NCBI GenBank assembly: GCA_947495055.1
Contig: CANLXO010000003.1
Location: 186,001 to 250,000, forward strand
Direction of reading: 5' to 3'
Source: an uncultured Psychrobacter sp.
GTDB taxonomy: Bacteria; Pseudomonadota; Gammaproteobacteria; Pseudomonadales; Moraxellaceae
DNA length: 64,000 nt
Positions 45,918 to 53,498 of the stretch are shown here, in pieces; position 1 is the stretch's first letter; the number at the start of each line of letters is the position of its first letter. The notes below the pieces were generated by a model that saw only the letters and a list, made by a program, of their open reading frames with translations, did not search any database and was not told the DNA's origin. The position numbers were made by a program, and so were the translations under genes.

Positions 45918-47018
45918 CTAAGCGTGTTTGGACAATACCTCTACAAGTAGCGGCGCCTCAAACTTATCTGTAACGACCGCCTCGCCTAAAGATTTGAGCA
46001 AAATAAGGCGAATCTGACCTTGTTTGACCTTTTTGTCATGTCCCATAAGATCCAATGCCGTTTGCGGATCAATTGGAGGCGGCGTAGTTGGCAGATTAGC
46101 GCTCGCTAAAACTCGCTCTACTCGCGCCAGATCCTCAGCATTTAACCAGCCCATCTTTTGTGATAGCTGAGCTGCCTGCATCATGCCTGCTGCGACTGCC
46201 TCACCATGTAACCAATTACCATAACCCTCGTGTGTTTCGATCACATGACCAAAGGTGTGACCAAAATTAAGCAGCGCGCGTACGCCAGATTCTCGCTCAT
46301 CTTGCGCGACGATATCAGCTTTGTACTCGCAGCAGCGCTGTACTGCCTGTCCCAATATCTCTAGATCAAGCGCTATCATTGCCGCAATGTTGTCCTCAAG
46401 CCAAGTCAAAAAATCGGCGTCCATAATCAGCGCGTATTTGATGACCTCAGCCAGTCCAGCAGAGAGCTCGCGCGGCGGCAATGTTTGCAACGTGCTCATA
46501 TCAGCAAGCACCATTTGTGGTTGCCAAAAAGCGCCGATCATGTTTTTGCCTTGTGGATGATTGATACCCGTTTTGCCGCCTACGCTTGAGTCCACTTGTG
46601 ACAGTAGCGTTGTTGGAATCTGAATAAAATTAACGCCGCGCATAAAGCTTGCGGCAGCAAACCCCGTCATGTCGCCTACCACGCCGCCGCCAAGCGCAAT
46701 GAGTGTCACATCACGGTTAAAATGCTCGATCATGAGCGCATCGTAGATCTGATTAATACTGGTCTGATTTTTGTACTGCTCGCCATCTGGTAGGATGCAT
46801 ACTTTGACTGTAAAATTCTTTTCAAGCGCTGATTGCAAAGGCTGTAAGTACAAAGGGGCAACGGTATCGTTAGTGACGATCAAGACTTGCTGACCACTAA
46901 TAAAGGGGACAATTTGCTCACTCATACTAAGCTTGCGAGCATCTTTAGTAATGACAATCGGATAATCATGGCTTTGCGTCTTAACCATTAAACCGTTAGC
47001 AGATATTAGCGCTGTCAT
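45918..47018 (-). CDS. aroB: 3-dehydroquinate synthase
   Basis: A 366-residue NAD+- and metal-dependent enzyme converting DAHP to 3-dehydroquinate, step two of the shikimate pathway. Visible: the NAD-contacting [52 protein letters not shown] (the classic AroB signature), [10 protein letters not shown] with the metal-binding glutamate, and [14 protein letters not shown] with metal-binding histidines. Start ATG 47018. It lies 47 bases after aroK on the same strand; together with the SPOR gene it forms the conserved aroK-aroB-damX-type unit. Confidence 0.97.
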   Translation of the reverse strand: MTALISANGLMVKTQSHDYPIVITKDARKLSMSEQIVPFISGQQVLIVTNDTVAPLYLQPLQSALEKNFTVKVCILPDGEQYKNQTSINQIYDALMIEHFNRDVTLIALGGGVVGDMTGFAAASFMRGVNFIQIPTTLLSQVDSSVGGKTGINHPQGKNMIGAFWQPQMVLADMSTLQTLPPRELSAGLAEVIKYALIMDADFLTWLEDNIAAMIALDLEILGQAVQRCCEYKADIVAQDERESGVRALLNFGHTFGHVIETHEGYGNWLHGEAVAAGMMQAAQLSQKMGWLNAEDLARVERVLASANLPTTPPPIDPQTALDLMGHDKKVKQGQIRLILLKSLGEAVVTDKFEAPLLVEVLSKHA

Positions 47019-47065
47019 AGAAGAGTCCTAAATGATAGAGGGGTGGCAAGTTAAGATAGTTATAG

Positions 47066-47671
47066 TCAATCAGCAGAGGGTTTTGTTTGAGTATCTACGT
47101 TACGATCATCGCTAGCGATTACTGCTGTCGTTATGCTTTGTTCGGTGCAAAAGCGCTCGAGTTGCTCAAGCAATTGAGTGACCATATGCCGCGGATAGGT
47201 ATGACCCGTTGGCATGATGATATGCGCCACTTGCCGATACAAGGGATCTCGAATCTCATATAAGTTTTGTAGTATCTTTCGAGGATTAGGCTGCTGGAGT
47301 AGCGGTCTAGATTTGTCACGCGCGGTACGGGCGACCTGCACCTCAACAGGGGCGTTGAGATAAACCACAATGCCGCGCTCACGCAAAAACTCACGGTTGC
47401 TCGCAGCCATAACTGCCCCGCCACCCGTTGCCAGTACGATCTGCTCTCTTTGCGTCAGCTCGTCTATAGCGCGTGTTTCGCGCGCGCGAAACCCAGCTTC
47501 GCCCTCTTTAGCAAATATCCAAGCAATATCAGCGCCAGTCTGCGATTCTATATACCAGTCGCTATCTACAAAAGAGCGGCCCAATTGCCTAGCGAGCAGG
47601 CGGCCTATGGTCGTTTTTCCTGAGCCCATCGGTCCGACTAAAAACACCGACGGTAATTGCTCCATCATCAT
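47066..47671 (-). CDS. aroK: Shikimate kinase
   Basis: A 201-residue P-loop kinase phosphorylating shikimate. Walker A is VGPMGSGKTTIGRLLA (G13 to T20 region), the shikimate-binding DSDWYIESQTGADIAWIF and FRARETRAIDEL follow, then ATGGGAVM (Walker B-like GGG) and the LID arginine region ARTARDKSRPLL. The C-terminal about 25 residues form an extra polar tail. Start could be any of the three consecutive ATGs at 47671. It is separated from pilQ by a terminator, yet in the conserved pil-aro order. Confidence 0.96.
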   Translation of the reverse strand: MMMEQLPSVFLVGPMGSGKTTIGRLLARQLGRSFVDSDWYIESQTGADIAWIFAKEGEAGFRARETRAIDELTQREQIVLATGGGAVMAASNREFLRERGIVVYLNAPVEVQVARTARDKSRPLLQQPNPRKILQNLYEIRDPLYRQVAHIIMPTGHTYPRHMVTQLLEQLERFCTEQSITTAVIASDDRNVDTQTKPSAD

Positions 47672-47764
47672 ACTTACTCAGCCAAATACTCTATCATACA
47701 ACGTCGTTGATATTCTGGCTAGTCACGTATTCACTTTTGCCTATAACGCTTAAATCTATGCCAT

Positions 47765-47793
47765 AAAAAAGCAAGCACTAAGGCTTGCTTTTA
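47765..47793 (-). terminator. Terminator between pilQ and aroK
   Basis: AAGCAAGC (47769-47776) pairs with GCTTGCTT (47783-47790); on the minus strand TTTTTT follows. As it lies between pilQ's stop and the aroK side (read aroK after pilQ), it must be read as follows: pilQ ends at 47809 and transcripts meet this stem before aroK, so aroKB probably has its own promoter in 47672-47764. Confidence 0.8.
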
Positions 47794-47808
47794 TCGGACT
47801 ATCCGATC

Positions 47809-50292
47809 TTAGTTTAGACGACTAATACCATCATTGATCAGTTTTGGGGTGATAAAGATCAGCAGCTCTTCTTTGTCGTTACTGCGGACATCGCGGCGAA
47901 AGGCGCGACCAATGTACGGCAAGTCACCCAAGAAAGGCACTTTATCAACGCCGTTGTTCGTACGGTTTCTAAATACGCCGCCCAAGACAATGGTTTGTCC
48001 ATCTTCGACAATGACATTAGTGGATATAAGGTCCTCTGAGATGGCGACCTGATTGTTGATAATCGTTGGCGTACCATTCGTAATCAATAGTTGTAGACCA
48101 ATTTTGCCATCTGGAGTGATATTCGGTGTGGCCTCCAAACTAAGCGCCGCCTCTCTAAAGCTAGTCGTCGTCGCCCCACTAGCAGAAGCTTCTTGATAAG
48201 GAATTTGCGTACCTGATGAGACTTTTGCCGTTTGTTTATCTGCTGTCAAAATCTTGGGCGTTGAGATGACTTCACCGCGGTTATCAGCTTGTAGCGCTGA
48301 GAGCTCCAGATCGAGCATGACATCAGAGAGCCCAAGTAGACCAAAAGCGATACTACCAGCAGGATTAGCAACCCCAAGATCAACGTTTAGATTATCAGGG
48401 CGACTGATATCGTACGAAGGATAAGACACTGTTTGACCATTCACTGTCGTCGTCTCAACATCGAAATCTTTTAGATCCCATAACGTCTGGTCACTACCGC
48501 CAACGAGCAGGCTGCGGTTATTGGCCGCGCCATTAGACAAAATACCCCAGCGCACACCAATCTCTTTACTAAAGCTATCGGTTGCACTCACAATACGTGC
48601 CTCAATCATGACTTGGCGTACAGGAATGTCAATTTTGCTAATGAGTTCGCGAATGTTCTCGATGCTATCTGCGACATCTTTTACGATCAAAGTATTGGTA
48701 CGCTCATCAATAGTGACTGTACCGCGCGCCGAGAGTAGCGTGCTGTTGTCTTCAAAACGGTTAGCCGTACCGATGTTATTGTTAATCGTCCCGCCGATAT
48801 TATTGTTACCCGCCGAGCCGCTCCCTTGGGAGATCAGATTAAACACGTCTTGCGCTCTAGCGTAGCTTAGACGAATGTATTCGGTACGTAGCGGCGCGTA
48901 TGCCTCTACCGCTTGCTGTGCTGCCAGCTCACGCGCTTCTTGTTCAGCAAGTTCAGTGGATGGCGCGACCAAAATGACGTTACCGTTCTCACGCTTACCA
49001 AGATTTTTACTCTTTAGAATAATATCTAGCGCTTGATCCCAAGGTACGTTAATAAGGCGTAAGGTAATATTGCCGGCGACAGAATCACTGGCGACAATAT
49101 TCATATCGGTGAACTGCGCCAAGATATCTAAAACGCTACGAACCTCAACGTCTTGGAACTCCATTGATAAGGCTTCACCTGTATAGACTCTCTCCTCCAA
49201 AGTCGGCTCTCTCAGCATCTCAGGCTCTTTAACACTAATATTAAGCTGATTGCCTGATTGATAAGCCTGATACTCGTAATCGCCACTCATATTGATGGTG
49301 ATAACGCCGTTTTGACCTTGGTTTTTGGTATCGACACTACTGACAAGTCCGCTATTGATGTTTAGGCGGCGCAGCAAGTTACGCGGTACCGTACTACCCG
49401 TCAGACGAACTACAAGCTGGCTGCCTTGACGCTGCACATCTACTGGAATGGCTTCGTTTGCAAGCGCAATACTGATATCACCGCCCTTGCCCTTTGCAGA
49501 GAAATTCAGTGCGGTCAGTCCATCATAGCTATATTGCTGACTGACTTGGCTACTAGCAAGCCTTGGGTCTAATAAGGGATTGACTCGTACGACCATTGTA
49601 TTGGCAGGGGCTTGTTCGGTCACTGTTACAGGGCGACTGACCACTGCAGCGGCAGGTACCGTTGTCGTCTCGATAATAGGCGTGACGATTGGGGTTGTTG
49701 TGATTGCCGTATTGCCATTTAACACATCTTGAATAGGGTCATTAGTGATGACAGTAGGCGCACGTACAATAGTAGGTGTGGTCACTACAGTGGGAGTACT
49801 CACTATGGTAGGTGTACGCACCACGGTAGGTGTACGTACAATAGTAGGCGCGGATACGACAGCGCGAGTAGGATCAGTGATAGTCAGGAGTAAGTCATTA
49901 CCTTCGATCGCAGTCGTGTACTCTCCAGCTTGTCTAAGCCCCACAATCAAGCGCGTCGTGCTGTCGTTATTTAAGGTGGTGACTTCATTGATCATGCCAA
50001 TGTTATAGGTGCTGGCGCGATTATTAAGCCCATTTTGCACTTGCTCAAAGTCCAAAACCAGCCGGCTTGGATCCTCCAACTGATAAGCAGCTGGCAACTG
50101 CGGAGTTTGGGAGAACCCTAAACGCATTTGGGTAGTGGCGGGTGCTGTCTGCACCACAGAGACCGTGTTGATGCGTTGTTCGGCATAGGCGCTAGCACTG
50201 ATAGTGATCATACTTATCGCCAGTGCCGAGACGGCAAAGGGTGAAGATACGCGTTTACTCATTGTTGTTACCTGATCATGGCGTACGGTCAT
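47809..50292 (-). CDS. pilQ: Type IV pilus secretin PilQ
   Basis: An 827-residue outer-membrane secretin through which the type IV pilus exits. A signal peptide ends near ASAYA (residue 37). AMIN-type beta domains follow (MRLGFSQTPQLPAAYQLEDPSRLVLDFEQ; 50-140 and again about 235-355), then secretin/TonB short N-terminal domain (about 385-450, LSMEFQDVEVRSVLDILAQFTDMNIVAS), the N1 domain and the C-terminal beta-barrel (GVRWGIL..., SAPK-like VISTPKILTADKQTAKVSSGTQIPYQ, TIVLGGVFR, VPFLGDLPYIGRAFR). Between the AMIN domains is a repetitive P-T-(I/V)-V linker (149-184). Start ATG 50292 with GAGGA seven bases upstream. Last gene of pilMNOPQ. Confidence 0.96.
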   Translation of the reverse strand: MTVRHDQVTTMSKRVSSPFAVSALAISMITISASAYAEQRINTVSVVQTAPATTQMRLGFSQTPQLPAAYQLEDPSRLVLDFEQVQNGLNNRASTYNIGMINEVTTLNNDSTTRLIVGLRQAGEYTTAIEGNDLLLTITDPTRAVVSAPTIVRTPTVVRTPTIVSTPTVVTTPTIVRAPTVITNDPIQDVLNGNTAITTTPIVTPIIETTTVPAAAVVSRPVTVTEQAPANTMVVRVNPLLDPRLASSQVSQQYSYDGLTALNFSAKGKGGDISIALANEAIPVDVQRQGSQLVVRLTGSTVPRNLLRRLNINSGLVSSVDTKNQGQNGVITINMSGDYEYQAYQSGNQLNISVKEPEMLREPTLEERVYTGEALSMEFQDVEVRSVLDILAQFTDMNIVASDSVAGNITLRLINVPWDQALDIILKSKNLGKRENGNVILVAPSTELAEQEARELAAQQAVEAYAPLRTEYIRLSYARAQDVFNLISQGSGSAGNNNIGGTINNNIGTANRFEDNSTLLSARGTVTIDERTNTLIVKDVADSIENIRELISKIDIPVRQVMIEARIVSATDSFSKEIGVRWGILSNGAANNRSLLVGGSDQTLWDLKDFDVETTTVNGQTVSYPSYDISRPDNLNVDLGVANPAGSIAFGLLGLSDVMLDLELSALQADNRGEVISTPKILTADKQTAKVSSGTQIPYQEASASGATTTSFREAALSLEATPNITPDGKIGLQLLITNGTPTIINNQVAISEDLISTNVIVEDGQTIVLGGVFRNRTNNGVDKVPFLGDLPYIGRAFRRDVRSNDKEELLIFITPKLINDGISRLN
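49741..49848 (-). repeat. 18-bp tandem repeats in the pilQ linker
   Basis: Six consecutive in-frame 18-base units encode P-T-(I/V)-(V/I)-x-(T/A/N) from residue 149 to 184 of PilQ. The units differ mainly at the third and fifth codons. The array lies between the two AMIN regions, so it would act as a flexible or extended periplasmic spacer. Confidence 0.88.
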
Positions 50293-50319
50293 TGCTTATT
50301 CCTCAAAAGATCTGCCGAC

Positions 50320-50847
50320 TTAACTTATAGGAGAGACCAGCGACTGGGGTCTTTCGATAAACCCGGCGCGGCTGTCTGGCACAATTTCAATCAAATTAAT
50401 TTGGGTCGGTGTAATCTCAACGATACGTCCATCATTTAGCCCAATATAATCGCCAACCTTTACGCTAGCCACTGAGCCATCAGGGCGCTGCACCAAGGCA
50501 TACTGCTGACCTTCAGGTGAGATGAGCATACCGCGAAAAATCAGTTGCGCCAGCTCATATTGCTCAAGCGGCTCTTTTATACGATTAAGATCAGGACGTA
50601 TGCCGTTCGTTACGCTACTGGTGCCTTGAGCATTGACCAAACTTGGCGGCAAAAAGGGGCTACGTAAGGTATTTGCGCTATAAACAAAATCTTCAACCAG
50701 CTCAGTTTGCGGCGGCGGCTCGATAGGCTGCGCAGGCTGATTACGTATGTCTACCATAGCCTGCTCTGCCATACCGATACGATCACTACAGCCACTAAGC
50801 CATAATGCCAAGACACTGATCAAAACGATGGGTAGTTTCTTGGTCAT
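50320..50847 (-). CDS. pilP: Type IV pilus lipoprotein PilP
   Basis: A 175-residue inner-membrane-anchored lipoprotein that links PilN/PilO to the secretin PilQ. Signal peptide II with lipobox LSGC (C20). The disordered Pro/Gln-rich segment (about 37-50) is followed by the PilP beta-domain: FVYSANTLRSPFLPP, GIRPDLNRIKEPLEQYELAQLIFRGMLI, YALVQRPDGSVASVKVGDYIGLNDGRIVEITPTQINLIEIVPD. These match the family closely. Start ATG 50847 overlaps the pilO stop by one base (TGATG), indicating coupling. Confidence 0.95.
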   Translation of the reverse strand: MTKKLPIVLISVLALWLSGCSDRIGMAEQAMVDIRNQPAQPIEPPPQTELVEDFVYSANTLRSPFLPPSLVNAQGTSSVTNGIRPDLNRIKEPLEQYELAQLIFRGMLISPEGQQYALVQRPDGSVASVKVGDYIGLNDGRIVEITPTQINLIEIVPDSRAGFIERPQSLVSPIS

Positions 50848-51614
50848 CAGTTGCCTCCTGTACTAGCAGCGAGAGTATCCGTTGCCTCTGTAGTCCCAGC
50901 AGCAGCCGGTTCACCTGTGACCTCTACGTCTGGTTTTGCCTCTTTTGAGCGATAGGTCTTGGTTTGTAGCACCATATTAAGCTCAGGCAAAACCTCTAAG
51001 GTAGGCTGCGGGTTACTAATCTCAAAATCGTGCATAGTGATGATACGCGGTAGAGCCGCCAAACCACTGATAAAGCTGCCAAACTGATGATACTCGCCTA
51101 AAGCTGCAATGCGTATAGGCTGCTCGATAAAGAACTCGTTTTCGATTTCAGGTTCAACGGAGATATCTTGGAAGCGTATGTTGCTGCCGACCCCTGTCAT
51201 GTTAATACCCTCAACCAGCTCTGATACGCGCGTATCCTTTGGCAATTGATCGAGCAAAGTATTGAACTCCGTTTCCATCTGTATGACCTGCGCTTGATAA
51301 GCTTCTAAGTGGCGCGCGCGCGATTGTTTTTCGCGGTAACTCTCAAGCAATACTTGCTGCTCACTCTCAGCCGCTCTTATATCGTCAATTTTGCTGCTAA
51401 TGGGCAATGCCCAAGACAAAGCGGCAATAAAAGCAATAATAAATCCTATAACCGTAAGCTTGACAGGTAGCGGCCAGCTGCCATAATTATCAGCATCTAA
51501 TGACTGAAAACTGCGGCGAAACTCGTTAAAATCAAAAGGTTTTTTGGCGCGGCGTTTGCTACGTATCGGCGTCTTTTTAGCGCCAAACGGACGCTTTTTT
51601 AGATCGAGTCTCAT
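50847..51614 (-). CDS. pilO: Type IV pilus inner-membrane protein PilO
   Basis: A 255-residue bitopic protein of the pilus alignment subcomplex. After a basic cytoplasmic N-terminus (RLDLKKRPFGAKKTPIRSKRRAKK) comes one helix (about 51-69, LTVIGFIIAFIAALSWAL), a periplasmic coiled coil (about 72-115) and the ferredoxin-like PilO core (TDTRVSELVEGINMTGVGSN..., QFGSFISGLAALPRIITMHDFEIS). The last 25 residues are Ala/Thr/Glu-rich. It overlaps pilN by four bases (ATGA) and pilP by one base, so translation of the operon is coupled. Confidence 0.95.
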   Translation of the reverse strand: MRLDLKKRPFGAKKTPIRSKRRAKKPFDFNEFRRSFQSLDADNYGSWPLPVKLTVIGFIIAFIAALSWALPISSKIDDIRAAESEQQVLLESYREKQSRARHLEAYQAQVIQMETEFNTLLDQLPKDTRVSELVEGINMTGVGSNIRFQDISVEPEIENEFFIEQPIRIAALGEYHQFGSFISGLAALPRIITMHDFEISNPQPTLEVLPELNMVLQTKTYRSKEAKPDVEVTGEPAAAGTTEATDTLAASTGGN

Positions 51615-52261
51615 AAGGTGCCCTCCGCTACAGCAGCGTCATCTAAGATAGCAGTATCCGACTGTACTTTAGTCGTCACTACAAATTGTACGTAGCTGTC
51701 CTCAGGGTAGACAGGACGCGGCGCATCCCCTGTCGTGGTCGGCTCATTGAGTGTGGGCGGTGCTTCATACGCGCTGATATTTTGCTGAATATTGCTAACA
51801 GCAGAGTTACCCATCCACTCGCTGCTATCGAGATTGCGAATCAGGCTAGATACCACGTTTGGATTGTCAGCAAGACCCGTCAGCGTCAATATATCGCCTT
51901 CACGTTTAAAGTTGTTGAGATAAAGGGCGGGCGGTATAGCTTTGGCAATATCATCCCATAAACGTACAGGAACAGGACGGCGACCCTGCAAATCTTGAAT
52001 GACTTGCATACGAGAGATAATATCCTCACGGCGCTGCTCTAAACCGTCAATCTCTACCAAAACGGCATCAAGGCGAGCGTTTTCTTGCTCAATAAGCGCA
52101 TTAGCGTCGCGCTGCTCTTCTAACTCATTGTTAAAATAGCTCCATGATGCAAATGCCGCTAGTAGTGCCAGCAAAGTCACGGCAACGACTAAAGTAATGA
52201 ATTCCTTGTTACGACGTTCACGTTCTTCTGCGCGCCAAGGCAATAGGTTAATACGAGCCAT
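51611..52261 (-). CDS. pilN: Type IV pilus inner-membrane protein PilN
   Basis: A 216-residue bitopic protein. The N-terminal MARINLLPWRAEERERRNKEF contains the conserved INLLPWR tail that docks into PilM in the cytoplasm. Next come one membrane helix (about 24-44), a periplasmic coiled coil (about 45-95) and the PilN core (GRRPVPVRLWDDIAKAIPPALYLNNFKREGDILTLTGLADNPNVVSSLIRNLDSS). It pairs with PilO as a heterodimer. Start ATG 52261 overlaps the last base of pilM. Confidence 0.96.
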   Translation of the reverse strand: MARINLLPWRAEERERRNKEFITLVVAVTLLALLAAFASWSYFNNELEEQRDANALIEQENARLDAVLVEIDGLEQRREDIISRMQVIQDLQGRRPVPVRLWDDIAKAIPPALYLNNFKREGDILTLTGLADNPNVVSSLIRNLDSSEWMGNSAVSNIQQNISAYEAPPTLNEPTTTGDAPRPVYPEDSYVQFVVTTKVQSDTAILDDAAVAEGTL

Positions 52262-53316
52262 TAGTCAAAGCTCCTAAGCGCCAGGCCACATGCACCCATG
52301 AGACTAGGCGCATCAATCGCTAGCTGCTCGCTGTCTATATAGGGATCAATGGTCATATTGATAAAGGGGTTGGCAACACTGACGCCTACGCCAAGCTTTT
52401 GTTGCACCATGCCAGCTAAGCCTGAGATGGCACTACTACCGCCTGCTAGCACAATGTGATCGATACTATTGTACTGACTTGACGAGAAGTAAAATTGTAA
52501 TGAGCGCGTGATTTGCTGAATAGCGCTTTCTAAGAACGGCGTCAGCACTTCAGGATAATAATCATCAGGTAGAGTGCGTTCACGCTTGCTCAAGGTTGCC
52601 TCTTCAAAGGTAAGACCGTAGCGGTTTTGAATCGCCTCAGTAAGCTGCGCGCCGCCAAAGAGTTGCTCGCGGCTATAAACAAACTCGCCATCTTTTGCGA
52701 TATACAAAGTCGTCTGATTGTGCCCAATATCAACCAAAGCTACAAGCTCAGGTAAATTGGCTAAATTGTCGACCATGAGATCAAAAGCGCGCTCGATAGC
52801 GTGGGTTTCGATATCCATGATTTTGGTTTGCAAGCCGCCAAAGGTTAGCGCATCGACGCGCTGATCGACGTTCTCTGAACGTGAGGCGGCGAGCAGTACT
52901 TGTACCATTTCATCACTAATAAGAGAGGGGCCTTGTACTTCAAAGTCTAAATTGACGTCCTCTAACGGATAAGGAATGTACTGATCAGCATCAAGGCGAA
53001 TTTGTGCTTCTCGTTCCACATCAGTTAGGTTTTTATCCATATCGATGATTTTGGTAATGACCGCGGATCCTGAGACTGACGTTGCCGCATTGCTACCTGC
53101 AACCTGACAGCGCCTTGCCAAACTAGCAATGGTATCTCCGACTATTTCGGTATCTACAATGAGTTTGTCAACGACCACACCTGAGGCTAGGCTTTCAATT
53201 CCATAAGACTTTAGATGATATACGCCCTGCTCACGTCGTATATCCACAAGCTTTACTGAAGTTGCACAGACGTCCACTCCAATTAAATGCTGACTCTTAG
53301 AAGAAAATAACCTCAC
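52261..53316 (-). CDS. pilM: Type IV pilus assembly ATPase-like protein PilM
   Basis: A 351-residue cytoplasmic actin-like protein (FtsA/PilM fold) that binds PilN's N-terminus and couples to the pilus motor. Features: LIGVDVCATSVKLVDI (phosphate-binding loop of the actin fold), VSGSAVITKIIDMDKNLTDVEREAQIRLDADQYIPYPLEDVNLDFEV, VALVDIGHNQTTLYI, and the adenosine motif IVLAGGSSAISGLAGMVQQKLGVGV. Length is normal. Start ATG 53316. First gene of pilMNOPQ; the 182-base spacer upstream separates it from divergent ponA. Confidence 0.96.
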   Translation of the reverse strand: MRLFSSKSQHLIGVDVCATSVKLVDIRREQGVYHLKSYGIESLASGVVVDKLIVDTEIVGDTIASLARRCQVAGSNAATSVSGSAVITKIIDMDKNLTDVEREAQIRLDADQYIPYPLEDVNLDFEVQGPSLISDEMVQVLLAASRSENVDQRVDALTFGGLQTKIMDIETHAIERAFDLMVDNLANLPELVALVDIGHNQTTLYIAKDGEFVYSREQLFGGAQLTEAIQNRYGLTFEEATLSKRERTLPDDYYPEVLTPFLESAIQQITRSLQFYFSSSQYNSIDHIVLAGGSSAISGLAGMVQQKLGVGVSVANPFINMTIDPYIDSEQLAIDAPSLMGACGLALRSFD

Positions 53317-53431
53317 AAACGCTATACCTTGTATGAAGTGTACGACTTTATAATGAATTGTAATGATTCAGTACAATACTTTACTTAACAGACATATTCA
53401 AGCATTTAGAAAAGATATTGCACATTTAGTA

Positions 53432-53461
53432 TGACCTGCGCATTTGGTTCAAGGTATAATA
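53432..53461 (+). promoter_or_regulatory. Candidate promoter of ponA
   Basis: ATGACC (53432-53437) and a perfect TATAAT (53456-53461) with 18-base spacing would start transcription near 53468, about 30 bases before the ponA ATG. The -35 is a weak match (4 of 6). Confidence 0.5.
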
Positions 53462-53498
53462 AAACATCTGTTGCAAATTTGAATTAAAAAGTCTGATT

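Noticed and set aside
49741..49848. CRISPR-like array
   Set aside because: The 18-base repeats are in frame within pilQ, have no spacers and encode a regular peptide.
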